Assembly: GCA_035710745.1 (NCBI GenBank)
Contig: DASTCX010000004.1
Span: 62,001 to 126,000 of the forward strand
Direction: 5' to 3'
Source: Candidatus Eremiobacteraceae bacterium
Lineage (GTDB): Bacteria; Vulcanimicrobiota; Vulcanimicrobiia; Eremiobacterales; Eremiobacteraceae
DNA length: 64,000 nt
Positions 17,438 through 26,323 of the stretch are shown here, in pieces; position 1 is the stretch's first letter, and every line of letters begins with the position of its first letter. The notes below the pieces were generated by a model, which saw nothing but the letters and a program-made list of their open reading frames with translations, had not been told where the DNA came from and did not search any database. The position numbers and the translations under genes were made by a program.

Positions 17438-17671
17438 TCTGATCCGCCCCTGATCGCTGGGGCGCGCTCCAGGTCACATCTCTCGGCCGTTTATATGCGG
17501 TCTTTTCGGCTTCGGCTACCAGCCGTGCGGCAGCCCGTGCGGGGGGCCGGGACCTTGCTCTCACCGAAAGTCCCTTTTCGGGGCGACGGTTAGCCGATAC
17601 TATTGCTATACGTTTCGGGGCGGTCGACGCCGCCGAATCGACCGCACATTGGGACAGGAGTTGCCACCCGG
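17438..17671. other. Intergenic spacer without recognised gene
   Basis: The 234 nt between the zinc-ribbon and transglycosylase genes contain a short hairpin (CCGAAA-GTCCC-TTTTCGG near 17564-17581) and a direct repeat CGTGCGG. I see no open frame with coding character and no known riboswitch motif. Confidence 0.5.
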
Positions 17672-18190
17672 ATGGCGTCCACGAGATCTTCGGGCCGGAC
17701 CACCGTCGTCAGCCTCGTCATCATCTTCGCGACGGCCGCGGCTGGCTGCAGCGGCGGCGGTTTTCTTCCGTTCGGCGACGGACCGCACTCGATCGCGCCA
17801 TCCGTTCTCAACTCGATCATCGCGCAACAGTCCGCCGAGCACGGCGTCAATCCGCAGCTCGTCCGCGCGGTCATCCATCAAGAATCCGGCGAAGATCCGT
17901 CGGCGATCTCGTCCGCGGGCGCGATGGGACTGATGCAGCTCATGCCCGGCACGGCCGACGCGTACGGCGTTAGCGATCCGTTCGATCCCGCGCAGAACGT
18001 CGCAGGCGGCACGGCGCTCCTCGCCGACCTGCTCCGTCAGTATCGCGGGAACGTCCGCCTCGCGCTCGCCGCGTACAACGCCGGCTCCGGCGCGGTCGCG
18101 AAATATCACGGCATTCCGCCGTTCGCAGAAACGCAGGCGTACGTGCGCGACGTGACGTCGCTCTATCGCGCCTCGTCGTCGCATCCGTAA
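17672..18190 (+). CDS. Lytic transglycosylase (SLT) lipoprotein
   Basis: This is a 172-residue soluble lytic transglycosylase-like protein that cleaves the MurNAc-GlcNAc bond. From the ATG at 17672 it has a lipoprotein signal ending AAAGC (lipobox), then an SLT domain with the catalytic glutamate in IHQESGEDP, the conserved SAGAMGLMQLMPGTA and the C-terminal LALAAYNAGSGAVAKY. The frame extends 23 codons upstream, but those residues do not resemble a signal peptide. A CAGGAG lies 11 nt before the chosen start. It is followed 5 nt later by the LptF/G gene, suggesting a shared envelope operon. Confidence 0.9.
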   Translation: MASTRSSGRTTVVSLVIIFATAAAGCSGGGFLPFGDGPHSIAPSVLNSIIAQQSAEHGVNPQLVRAVIHQESGEDPSAISSAGAMGLMQLMPGTADAYGVSDPFDPAQNVAGGTALLADLLRQYRGNVRLALAAYNAGSGAVAKYHGIPPFAETQAYVRDVTSLYRASSSHP

Positions 18191-18194
18191 GCTC

Positions 18195-19436
18195 ATGGAT
18201 AGCGCCCGCCCCGGCCGTCCGGCGTTCGCGACAAGCCTGCGCCCGGTGACCGAGCCGGCCGACATCGGCCATGGCGCGGCCGATCGGCTCGATTGGCTAT
18301 CGGGCGGACATTGGGAACCGGAGCCGCAGGTACGCCGGCGCGGATTCTCGTTCGGCCTCCAGATCCTCGACAAATACATCGTCAAGGAGATGCTCGGCCC
18401 GTTCGCATTCGGCTTCATCGCGATCACGCTGTTCATGACCGTCAACATGCTCTACCTCGCGGCCGACTTCATATTCGGCAAGGGCATCCCGGTCGACATG
18501 ACGATGCGCTGGCTGGTTCTCCAGCTGCCGGCGCTCATGTACCTCGTCCTTCCGTTCTCGACGCTGTGCGGCGTCATGCTCGGCTTCGGTCGGCTCGCCG
18601 GCGATCACGAGCTCACCGCGTTGCGTACGAGCGGCGTGCCGCTCCACCGCATCGCATTGCCCGGCTACGTCGTCGGTGCGATCATGTTCGGGCTCGCGTT
18701 CCTCGTCAACGAGAACCTCGCTCCGCCGTCCGAGCGCCAAGCAGACGTCGTCTTCCGCCAGATCGCCTACCATTCGAGCCAGCCGATCATCGCGCCGAAT
18801 CAGATAATCAAGACGACGAACGGCTCGCAGCAGTACACGCTCTTCGTCGGTTCCGTCGACTCGGCCACCGGCCTCATGCACGACGTTCAGATATTCGTCA
18901 TGCAGGCCGGGTACTTCCCGATCCGATGGACGGCGCAGACGGCGCGGCAGGCCGGGAACAAGATCGTGCTGTACGATGGCGTCGAGAGCCACACGGGCAA
19001 GGATGGGCTCGTCAACGCGCAGCAACGTTTCAAGGAGATGGATATCCCGATCGGCGATACGCAAGCGCTGTACGGCGGTCAACTGACGGCTTTCGAGATG
19101 AACTCGAAACAGCTGAAGCAGCAGGTCGACGCGGAAAAATCGAGCGGCGAAGACGCGCGTCAGGACGAGATGGTGCTCGCGGAAAAATTCGCGATGCCGG
19201 CCGCGAGCTTCATCGCGGTCATCATGGCGTTGCCGCTCGCGGCGCGCTTCGGCCGGCACGGCCGGGCCGTCGGGGCTCTCATGACGATCGCAGCGATGGT
19301 CGTCTACTATTTGTTCATGGCTGCCACTAATGCGATGGGGAAGAACGGCATCATGTCGACGTGGCTCGCAGCATGGACCCCGAACATCCTGTTCGGCGTC
19401 ATCGGTCTCGCGCTCCTGATTCGAGAAGAGCGCTGA
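18195..19436 (+). CDS. LPS export permease LptF/LptG family (YjgP/YjgQ)
   Basis: The protein (413 residues) begins with about 50 hydrophilic residues. It then shows the family pattern LQILDKYIVKEMLGPFAFGF, several N-terminal transmembrane helices, a long periplasmic jellyroll domain and three C-terminal helices (for example FIAVIMALPLAARFGRHGRA). LptF and LptG form the transmembrane part of the LptB2FG ABC exporter. Only one such permease is present here and no LptB, so it may form a homodimer or its partner is elsewhere. Context with an LptD-like and an LptC-like gene supports the assignment. Confidence 0.9.
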   Translation: MDSARPGRPAFATSLRPVTEPADIGHGAADRLDWLSGGHWEPEPQVRRRGFSFGLQILDKYIVKEMLGPFAFGFIAITLFMTVNMLYLAADFIFGKGIPVDMTMRWLVLQLPALMYLVLPFSTLCGVMLGFGRLAGDHELTALRTSGVPLHRIALPGYVVGAIMFGLAFLVNENLAPPSERQADVVFRQIAYHSSQPIIAPNQIIKTTNGSQQYTLFVGSVDSATGLMHDVQIFVMQAGYFPIRWTAQTARQAGNKIVLYDGVESHTGKDGLVNAQQRFKEMDIPIGDTQALYGGQLTAFEMNSKQLKQQVDAEKSSGEDARQDEMVLAEKFAMPAASFIAVIMALPLAARFGRHGRAVGALMTIAAMVVYYLFMAATNAMGKNGIMSTWLAAWTPNILFGVIGLALLIREER

Positions 19437-19439
19437 AGG

Positions 19440-21788
19440 TTGACCTTCGGTCGCTCGTCTGACCGAGCCGCCCGAGTCGGCGGAATCGTCGCCGCGGCGT
19501 GGCTCGTGGGGATTTTTCTCGTCGCGCAAGCGGGCCGCACGCCCGCGGTAGCGGATCCCATGCCGTCGCCCGGCGCGAGCGCGCTGCCCTTCTACGCGAA
19601 TCCGTACGCGACTCCGGCCGACGACATCCCCACCATCTACCACTCACCGTTGCCGATCCCGTCGCCGCTTCCGTCGGGCGAGGTCGCGCCGTCGCCTGGT
19701 CCGACCTCGACGACGTTGCCGCTGCCGCAAGGCTCGGCGAAGGTCACCGCGGATCAGATGTTCGGCAACGGCGGACCGACCGGCGATATCACCGCTCTCG
19801 GGCACGTCGACATCAAGTACGCAGACGTCGACATCATCGCCGATCAAGCCGTCTACCACGCCTCGACCAAAGTGATCAGTGCGACCGGACACGTCCACTT
19901 CGTCGATGCGAACGGCGACACGGCGACGGCGCAAACCCTCGACTACGACACCGTCGACGGCCACGTCTCGATGACCGACGTCGTCGGCCAGAGCTCGTCG
20001 CTCTACGCGCAAGGCGAGCCGATACAAGGCTACGTCTACTACAAGGCCAAGAAGGCGACGTCGTATCGCGACGGCCACACGATCCTCGAGGACGGCTGGA
20101 TAACGACGTGCGACTTGAGCCACGTCGCGTATCACATCACCGGCAACGAGATCGAGGTGCGGCCCGGCGACCGCATCATCGCGCACAACTCGCACCTCTA
20201 CCTCGGCAAGTATCTCGTCGCCGCGCTCGGCATCCTCGTCATCCCGCTCTCGAAGGCGTCGGCGCAGCATCCGGAAGCGCTCGCACCGCGCGTCGGCTAC
20301 AATTCGACCTTCGGCTGGTTCGTCAAGACGTTCATCAATTTCTACCGCAGCCCGTACTACTACGGCACGTACCATGTCGACTATTACCAAAAGGTCGGCA
20401 TCGGGCTCGGAGCCGACCTCTATCTCTACCGGCAAGACGGCCGCGGTCAGGCGACGATCACGCTGTATGACTTGCGGAGCAACACGCAGCAGCAGCTGCT
20501 CACCGGACAGAAGAGCACGTTCCAGAGCAGCCTGTCGGCGCAAGAGCCGCTAGGAGCTCACCTCAACGCGACGGTCAATTTCGGATATTCGGGTCAGTCG
20601 TTCGTCACCGGCAACATCCCGCCGCAGACCGAAGCGAACGTCTCGCTCGCGCATCTTGGAGCACGGACGCAGACGAACTACGGCCTCACGTTCCAGAACA
20701 GCGGCGGCAACTCGTCGCTCGGACTGCTCTTCAGCCACACGATCCAGTTCTCGGAATTCCTCAGCCAGCAGTTCAACATCTCGGTGAACAACACGCACAT
20801 ACTCGGCTCGTCGTTCTCGCACTCGGTCGGTTTCAACACCGACACGCACTTCGGCGGACGTGCGCTCGACGGCGATCTCACGATCGAGACGAGCCACGGC
20901 TATCAGTACGCGAACCTCGGCGGCATCCGCACCGACCTCCCCGCCTTCCAGAAGCTGCCCGAACTGACGCTGAACGCGCACCCGTTCGAGATCGACCAGC
21001 GCATCCCGGTCGATATCACGCTCATCGGCGGCGTCTACGACGACCCGTTCGAGACATTCGGCTTCACGACGCAGCACGTCGAGACATCGCGTCTCGAAGC
21101 GGGTGTCCAACTCGGGGACGCACTGTTCCGGATCGGCGGGAACACGGATCTCACCGCCTCGGCGACGGTTCGTCAGGACGCGTACGGCACGGGCGACCTG
21201 CGTGGACTCTTCGGCGACGACTTCTCGGTCCATACGCTCTACGGCACGCACGCGGATACGACGTTCGGCTACGCCGTGAACAGCATCCGCGGCTTCACGC
21301 CGCTCGAATCATTCGACGGCGACGTATCGTCGAACACGTACACCGAAGCGCTCGATGTGTACAACGGCAGTTACTACCGCTTCACCGCGTCGTCGACGTA
21401 CGACGTGCTCCAGCACTTCCAAGGCTCGATCGCATATCAGCTGACGACGACGCCCGGTCCGTTCGCATCGCTGACGCTCGGCACGAGCTTCGATCCGCAT
21501 GGTACGGGCTTCTCACCGATGAGCATCCAGCTGCAGACGCCGGTCGGCAAGGACGACTACTTCCAGATGCTCGCGAACTACGACTTCAAGCTGCACGGGC
21601 TGCAGGGCCAGAACTACTATCTGACCCATAACGTCAACAACTGTTATCTCGTGCGCGTGTCGTATCTGCAGCCGCTGCACGAGGTCGACCTGAGCCTAAG
21701 CCTACTCGCGTTCCCTGGCGAAGGCGTCACCTTTGGTTTCACCAACCAAGGCGGATCACTGCTGCCGCAGAGCTTCGGCTCTCAGTAG
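19440..21788 (+). CDS. lptD: LptD-like outer-membrane LPS assembly protein
   Basis: This long exported protein (782 residues; start TTG 19440, uncertain) has an N-terminal hydrophobic segment, a Pro/Ser-rich linker, and an OstA/LptA-like domain at about 95-240 with repeated GDIxALGHVDIKY and ISATGHVHFVD strands. A long C-terminal region of alternating polar and aromatic strands follows, as in a beta barrel (for example YYYGTYHVDYYQKVGIGLGA). LptD inserts LPS in the outer leaflet. The start directly follows the LptF/G stop. Barrel sequences diverge strongly, so the name rests on domain order and neighbours. Confidence 0.85.
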   Translation: MTFGRSSDRAARVGGIVAAAWLVGIFLVAQAGRTPAVADPMPSPGASALPFYANPYATPADDIPTIYHSPLPIPSPLPSGEVAPSPGPTSTTLPLPQGSAKVTADQMFGNGGPTGDITALGHVDIKYADVDIIADQAVYHASTKVISATGHVHFVDANGDTATAQTLDYDTVDGHVSMTDVVGQSSSLYAQGEPIQGYVYYKAKKATSYRDGHTILEDGWITTCDLSHVAYHITGNEIEVRPGDRIIAHNSHLYLGKYLVAALGILVIPLSKASAQHPEALAPRVGYNSTFGWFVKTFINFYRSPYYYGTYHVDYYQKVGIGLGADLYLYRQDGRGQATITLYDLRSNTQQQLLTGQKSTFQSSLSAQEPLGAHLNATVNFGYSGQSFVTGNIPPQTEANVSLAHLGARTQTNYGLTFQNSGGNSSLGLLFSHTIQFSEFLSQQFNISVNNTHILGSSFSHSVGFNTDTHFGGRALDGDLTIETSHGYQYANLGGIRTDLPAFQKLPELTLNAHPFEIDQRIPVDITLIGGVYDDPFETFGFTTQHVETSRLEAGVQLGDALFRIGGNTDLTASATVRQDAYGTGDLRGLFGDDFSVHTLYGTHADTTFGYAVNSIRGFTPLESFDGDVSSNTYTEALDVYNGSYYRFTASSTYDVLQHFQGSIAYQLTTTPGPFASLTLGTSFDPHGTGFSPMSIQLQTPVGKDDYFQMLANYDFKLHGLQGQNYYLTHNVNNCYLVRVSYLQPLHEVDLSLSLLAFPGEGVTFGFTNQGGSLLPQSFGSQ

Positions 21789-21807
21789 CGACGTGTGTAC
21801 GCCACCT

Positions 21808-22656
21808 TCACGCGCTCGGACTTGGGCTCGGGCTTGGACTCGGAGAGGGTTTCGATCCGGGAATCTGCACCTGGACCAAGCCGCCGGTGATGTTGAGGTC
21901 TTGATTTCCGTCGGGCGGCCCGGTGCAGGTGGTCGACTTCGTGAACACCTGTGTGTTCGAGACGGTGACGTCGACTGGGAAAAGCTGACCCGAGAGGCAC
22001 GCGAGCTGGTCTTGTGCTACGCCGGACGAGTCGAGCGTGATGAGGTTGACGTAGATCTGCGTGACGTTCGAAGTGACCGTGTCGCACGACTGCGTGTTGG
22101 AGCCGGCGAAAATCGACAAGCACGAAAGCGGGAGCCGCAAGATGATCGCATTGCCGACGCCCGAACCGCCGTTGCCGGACGGGTTGAACGTGAACGTGCC
22201 TGGCGTCATGACGATGGGGATGAACCTGATCGTTATCTGACCGCCGTTCTGGCTCACCGCTTTGTAGCAGTAGAAGAACGTGCCGACCGGAGCGAGGACG
22301 CAGTTCGGCAGCCCGCTCGGAGCATCGCCGTATACGAGTGCTTGATCCCAATGGGTGAACGGAGGGGGCTGCAACCCGTAGGCTTCGAGGATGGTCGGCT
22401 CGCCGGGTTGTTCGCCCGCTTTGACGTTGATGTTGACGAAATTCGGGGCTACGCCGGTGTTCGCGTTGAGGACGAAGATGTAGTCGCCTTCGCTCGGCAC
22501 GATCGCGCCCTGGACGAAGAGCTCGAGCGTGATCGTCGGTACCGTCGGCAACCCGATAGGCTCGACGGGACCGCGCCCGCACGCGGTGAAGGAAAGGACG
22601 ACCGCCGCGACCGCGGCGCCGAGCCCCAATCCTATCGACCGGAACGATACGCGCAT
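21808..22656 (-). CDS. Putative lipoprotein of unknown function, Pro/Ser-rich tail
   Basis: From the ATG at 22656 the protein (282 residues) has a lipoprotein-like signal (VLSFTACGRG). It has no recognised domain; the middle is rich in beta-type sequence with paired cysteines (LPNCVLAPVGTFFYCYK and similar). The C-terminus is a repeating Ser-Pro tail (positions near 21811-21840). It is on the opposite strand between lptD and lnt, convergent with lptD (19-nt gap). Its ATG shares bases with an in-frame ATG of lnt (22655), an unusual divergent start overlap. Confidence 0.65.
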   Translation of the reverse strand: MRVSFRSIGLGLGAAVAAVVLSFTACGRGPVEPIGLPTVPTITLELFVQGAIVPSEGDYIFVLNANTGVAPNFVNINVKAGEQPGEPTILEAYGLQPPPFTHWDQALVYGDAPSGLPNCVLAPVGTFFYCYKAVSQNGGQITIRFIPIVMTPGTFTFNPSGNGGSGVGNAIILRLPLSCLSIFAGSNTQSCDTVTSNVTQIYVNLITLDSSGVAQDQLACLSGQLFPVDVTVSNTQVFTKSTTCTGPPDGNQDLNITGGLVQVQIPGSKPSPSPSPSPSPSA

Positions 22657-24217
22657 GTCTTCTGTGACCCGTGAGCTGTTCGCGGGGAGCCCAGCGCCGG
22701 CGAGAGCCGGCATGCTCCTCCGCCTTGGGGTCGCCATCGTGCCGCCGCTCGCCCTGTCGATGGCTTACCCGAAACTCGACGTGAGCGCGCTCGCGCTCGT
22801 CTCGTTGGCACCACTCTTCTGGTCGTGGTCGAAGTCGTCCTGGAAGCGCGCGTTCCTCGACGGTTGGCTGAGCGGAACGATCTTCTTCTTCGTCATGTGT
22901 TTGTGGATGACGAACTCGCTCGGCGATTACATCGGAGAGTGGAAGCTGCTCGCCGGCGTCTTGCTCGCCGCGCTCGAAGGCCTGTCGTTCGCAGGTGTCG
23001 GTGCGCTCACGTCGCTCGTCTGCCAAGGCGAGATCGGTGCGACGGCCGTTTTCGCGCTTCCATCTGCTTGGCTGCTCGTCGAATCGGTGCGGACGCGCGG
23101 CGCGTCGGGCGTTCCCTTCGGCGAGCTCGGGCTCGTCGGCGCCCATGCGCAGTGGCTTCTGCCCGTCGCGGCTTTTGGGGGCGTCTACGCGATGAGCGCG
23201 ATCATCGCGCTGTGCAACTCGGCGCTGCTCGGAATCGTCGCAGGTTCTCGAAACGGACGTACCGCCGGCATCGTCGCGATCGCAGCGATCGTGGCGATTG
23301 TCGGCGCGGCGGATCTCGCGCGCAGTCGCATCGCCGTCGATCCGCCTTCGGTTCGCGTCGCCGTCGCGCAAGGCGGCATTTCGCAGCGAGAGAAATGGTC
23401 GCCGGCGGTTTTCGAACACACGATGGCGGTCTATTCCGACTTGACGCATCGCGCCGCCGCGCAGGGCGCCCGCGTCGTCGTCTGGCCCGAAACCGCGATC
23501 ACGTCGAACCCGCTTCAAAACCCGCCGCTGCTCGCGTTCCTCGAGCGGCTCGCCACCGCGAACGACGTGTGGCTCATCGCGGGCGCGATCGATCGGCCGC
23601 AAGCGGATACGCTCTACAACTCGGTCCTCGAAATATCGCCATCCGGCGTATTCGTGAAGAAATACGACAAGCACATCCTCGTGCCGTTCGCCGAGTATCT
23701 GCCGTTCGAACACGCGCTGCGCGGCGTGCCGCTATTCGCCGAAGCATCGCACTTCTCGTCGGGCACCGGGCCGGAGCTGTTCGACGCGGCCGGCGTGCGC
23801 ATCGGACCGCTCGTATGTTACGAGTCCGCTTTCGCGCCCTACGCGCGCGAGATCGCGAACGCCGGCGCCGGCGCGCTGATCGTCGTCACGGACGACGCGT
23901 GGTTCGGAGACACATCCGGACCGTATCAGCACGCCGAGATGTCGATCGTCGACGCCGTAGAGACCGGCCGCTGGCTCGTGCGCGGCGGTGACACGGGTAT
24001 CTCCGAGATCATCGATCCGAAGGGCCGCGTCGTCGAAAGCCTCGGTCTTGGCGCGTCGGGCGTTCTCGCGGGTGAGATCGGCGCGCCAGTCGACGCGCCC
24101 TACTTGCGCTGGGGCATCTGGTGGTTGTTGGTGCTCGCGGGAGCCACGCTTGCGTGGGGGCTTTATCCGCGCCGCCGCGTCGCGCACGGCTGGCGTTCGA
24201 GGCGTGGGCGATCGTGA
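22655..24217 (+). CDS. lnt: Apolipoprotein N-acyltransferase Lnt
   Basis: Lnt adds the third acyl chain to lipoproteins in the periplasmic leaflet. The 520-residue protein has several N-terminal transmembrane helices and a carbon-nitrogen hydrolase domain with the catalytic triad residues: Glu in VVWPETAITSNP, Lys in KKYDKHILVPFAEYLPF and Cys in PLVCYESAFAP. The last helix is near the C-terminus (WWLLVLAGATLAWGLY). Start choice is open: ATG 22655 overlaps the divergent lipoprotein start, while ATG 22712 (MLLRLGVAIV) removes 19 residues before the first helix. Its stop overlaps the lptC-like gene as GTGA. Confidence 0.92.
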   Translation: MSSVTRELFAGSPAPARAGMLLRLGVAIVPPLALSMAYPKLDVSALALVSLAPLFWSWSKSSWKRAFLDGWLSGTIFFFVMCLWMTNSLGDYIGEWKLLAGVLLAALEGLSFAGVGALTSLVCQGEIGATAVFALPSAWLLVESVRTRGASGVPFGELGLVGAHAQWLLPVAAFGGVYAMSAIIALCNSALLGIVAGSRNGRTAGIVAIAAIVAIVGAADLARSRIAVDPPSVRVAVAQGGISQREKWSPAVFEHTMAVYSDLTHRAAAQGARVVVWPETAITSNPLQNPPLLAFLERLATANDVWLIAGAIDRPQADTLYNSVLEISPSGVFVKKYDKHILVPFAEYLPFEHALRGVPLFAEASHFSSGTGPELFDAAGVRIGPLVCYESAFAPYAREIANAGAGALIVVTDDAWFGDTSGPYQHAEMSIVDAVETGRWLVRGGDTGISEIIDPKGRVVESLGLGASGVLAGEIGAPVDAPYLRWGIWWLLVLAGATLAWGLYPRRRVAHGWRSRRGRS

Positions 24218-24858
24218 TCGGAACGCTTCGCGCGGCTCTGCGCCGGCCAGGCACTTGGGGCTGGGTCCTCGGCGGCGCGGTGGTCGCGTATCTCGTCTAC
24301 CTGCTCGTCGCCGGCTTGCTCACGCCCGAAGCTCCGAGCGGACCGGGCGCGAATCTCATCACCATGCGCGGCATCGTCAGCGAAGGACAAAACGGCAAGA
24401 GCGGCTGGTACTTCGAGGCGTCGAATAGCGAGGTCTCACCGGACGGCTTCACGACGACGTACCATGACGTCCGCAACGCGACGTTTTTCCGTGAAGGCCG
24501 CCCTGCGTATCGCCTGAAGGCCGGGCTCGTCACGGTCGACTCGCGCAATCAGAACTATTCCGCGACGGGCGGCGTCCACGTCTGGTCGTCGGATCAGGCT
24601 TTGCCGGACGATCTCCAAACCGACGACGCGTATTGGAATCAGGCGAGTCAGATGCTGACGTGTCCGGGACCGACATCATTCCTCTATCGGGGTACGACGA
24701 TGCACACGACCCACATGACGGTCAATCTGCAAAGCGGCGCTTCGCAGCTCGGCGACACGACGATCGATTACTTCAAGATTCCCTCGCCGGCCCCGCTCGT
24801 CTCCGCGGCCCCGCTCCCGATCGCCACTCCAATAAACGTACCATCACCGAGCCCTTAA
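24214..24858 (+). CDS. lptC: LptC-like LPS transport protein
   Basis: From GTG 24214 (overlapping the lnt stop) the protein has 214 residues: one N-terminal transmembrane helix (about 17-38, VLGGAVVAYLVYLLVAGLL) followed by a beta-rich OstA/LptC-like domain (for example KSGWYFEASNSEVSPDG and ATGGVHVWSSDQ) and a Pro-rich tail. This is the layout of LptC, the inner-membrane anchor that passes LPS to LptA. Sequence similarity to E. coli LptC is low, so the call depends on topology, jellyroll-like strands and linkage to lptF/G, lptD and lnt. Confidence 0.75.
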   Translation: MIGTLRAALRRPGTWGWVLGGAVVAYLVYLLVAGLLTPEAPSGPGANLITMRGIVSEGQNGKSGWYFEASNSEVSPDGFTTTYHDVRNATFFREGRPAYRLKAGLVTVDSRNQNYSATGGVHVWSSDQALPDDLQTDDAYWNQASQMLTCPGPTSFLYRGTTMHTTHMTVNLQSGASQLGDTTIDYFKIPSPAPLVSAAPLPIATPINVPSPSP

Positions 24859-24870
24859 GGAATATCCGCT

Positions 24871-24991
24871 CGTCGCCGGATGGCCCCTTGCGGGGACGCG
24901 GCTTGAATCGGGGCAAACTGACCTAACGCCGCTCGGCTTCGGCGCCTCCTCGGCGCCTCAGACGCCCCGCAATTGGGGCCATCCGACGACG
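24871..24991 (+). repeat. Structured intergenic element, copy 1 (three-way-junction-like)
   Basis: Outer arms CGTCGCCGGATGGCCCC (24871-24887) and GGGGCCATCCGACGACG (24975-24991) pair over 17 positions with one mismatch, then TTGCGGGG (24888-24895) pairs with CCCCGCAA (24965-24972). Inside are GCGGC/GCCGC (about 24898-24902 with 24927-24931) enclosing a 25-nt loop, and GGCGCC-TCCTC-GGCGCC (24941-24957). It follows lptC with no open frame. The same core occurs inverted at 25013-25136 with different but still paired stems. A noncoding RNA, a mobile repeat or a processing signal are possible. Confidence 0.7.
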
Positions 24992-25012
24992 CACACAAAC
25001 TTTGCGTTCCGA

Positions 25013-25136
25013 GCGGTGCGAGGGTGTCGCGCTAAGCGGGGCGTTGGAGGCGGCGAAAGCCGCCGGAATCGAGCGGCGGAAGGCAAGTATTTCCCGACTT
25101 CCGCCGCGTCCCCGCGAGCGCGACATCTCGCGGCGC
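25013..25136 (-). repeat. Structured intergenic element, copy 2, inverted
   Basis: Arms pair as GCGGGG (25036-25041) with CCCCGC (25110-25115), TGTCGCGC (25025-25032) with GCGCGACA (25118-25125) and GCGAG (25018-25022) with CTCGC (25127-25131). Internal hairpins are GGCGGC-GAAA-GCCGCC (25049-25064) and GCGGCGGAAG/CTTCCGCCGC (25073-25082 with 25098-25107). Read on the minus strand it shares GCGGGGACGCGGC, a same-length 25-nt loop, CGCCGCTCG, a hairpin and ACGCCCCGC with copy 1. The stems differ by paired changes, which argues for a conserved structure. Confidence 0.7.
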
Positions 25137-25149
25137 TATTTTGGAAAGG

Positions 25150-25180
25150 CCGCGGCGGTCGAGATAAATCTCGACCGCTC
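25150..25180. repeat. Short hairpin palindrome
   Basis: GGTCGAGAT-AA-ATCTCGACC at 25157-25176, flanked by CGCGGC and CGCTCCC exactly as at 15285 and 45731. It lies just before the 3' end of the PGI/PMI gene. Confidence 0.8.
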
Positions 25181-25188
25181 CCAAACTA

Positions 25189-26289
25189 TCAGGATGCGAA
25201 GTAGGGTTTGGCGAGTTCGGACTTGAGCCAATCGATGACTTTGACGGGTGTCGGATCTTCGCCGTACGCATACGCGAGGTAACAGGACGCGAAATCTCCG
25301 ACGTAGATGAGCGACATCATCCGCGCGAGCGCGCTCTCGCCGGTGGCCCAGACCTCGTCGATCCCGTCGACGTGCTCGGCGATGATCTTCTTGGTGAGCT
25401 CTACACGCCGCTTTATGTGCGCGGGTTCGCGGTCGTCGCGAAGAATGCAAAGGCGCAACACCTTCTCCGGATTGCCTTGTCCGTGCGCGCCGCTCCAACC
25501 GACGGTCTCGTTATGGTTGAGCTCCGGAAAGACGTTCGAGATCGCATACGCCTTCGCGTTTTCGTTTATCTGCGTCTTCCAGCGATATGCGGCGACACCG
25601 CGCTCGCCTTGAGAGCCGTAGATGACGGGCAGCTTGCCGCGCCAACTCGACGCGAGTGATCGCGCGACGTTCTCATCGCCCGGAGCGTCGGGATTGCACC
25701 GATCGCGGACGCCGCGCATCGTCGCGACCGCCTCGTCGATGTCATCGACGAGCGGCGACGGCAACAGGCCGAGCCGCGCCGAGGCGACGACGAGCGGGAT
25801 GAACCCGTAGCCGAGCGATGCTCGCGGCTGCAAGCCGCCTGGAAACGTGACGAGAGAAACGCCGTCGCGCGACGCGCGCTTTCCGAGCTCGCCGCCGGTC
25901 GTGAACGCGACGATCGTGGCGCCGGCTCGGCGCGCTTGATCGTACGCCGAGAGCGTCTCCTCGGTATTTCCGGAATTGCTCGCCGCGAATACGAGCGTAT
26001 CGGGTCCGACGTACGCCGGCAGATGATAGTCGCGAGCGACTTCGACCGGGCAGCGCAGCACGGACTGATAACACGCACGGAGCAGATCGCCGCCGATCGC
26101 CGAGCCGCCGAGGCCCGCGATGACGAGCGAGTCGAATCGCTTGCGCTCGGCGGCCGCCAGATCCGCAGTGGATCCGATGATCGTAGCCGCCGAGCACTGC
26201 TCCGGGAGGCCGAGGATGGCCCCCATCATATCCTGCGGGTCCGTCGCGCGAGCGGGCGCGAGAGCGGTGCCGTCAGGTCGAGCCGTCAT
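25189..26289 (-). CDS. Bifunctional phosphoglucose/phosphomannose isomerase
   Basis: This is a 366-residue member of the bifunctional PGI/PMI family, interconverting glucose-6-P/fructose-6-P and mannose-6-P/fructose-6-P. Seen are the SIS-domain sugar-phosphate motifs GLGGSAIGGDLLRACY (about 60-75) and FAASNSGNTEETLSAY (about 107-122) and, near the C-terminus, FPELNHNETVGW with the catalytic Glu and His region. The short length (about 350 rather than 550) separates it from classical PGI. It lies 34 nt downstream of the KGG-repeat gene on the same strand. Confidence 0.9.
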   Translation of the reverse strand: MTARPDGTALAPARATDPQDMMGAILGLPEQCSAATIIGSTADLAAAERKRFDSLVIAGLGGSAIGGDLLRACYQSVLRCPVEVARDYHLPAYVGPDTLVFAASNSGNTEETLSAYDQARRAGATIVAFTTGGELGKRASRDGVSLVTFPGGLQPRASLGYGFIPLVVASARLGLLPSPLVDDIDEAVATMRGVRDRCNPDAPGDENVARSLASSWRGKLPVIYGSQGERGVAAYRWKTQINENAKAYAISNVFPELNHNETVGWSGAHGQGNPEKVLRLCILRDDREPAHIKRRVELTKKIIAEHVDGIDEVWATGESALARMMSLIYVGDFASCYLAYAYGEDPTPVKVIDWLKSELAKPYFAS

Positions 26290-26323
26290 GAGCCTCCATC
26301 CGGAAGAGAAGGAGGCGGAAGGG

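Noticed and set aside
25002-25226. Small coding gene of 74 codons in the lptC-pgi spacer
   Set aside because: Its sequence lies over the inverted structured element and a hairpin palindrome; composition reflects the repeats.
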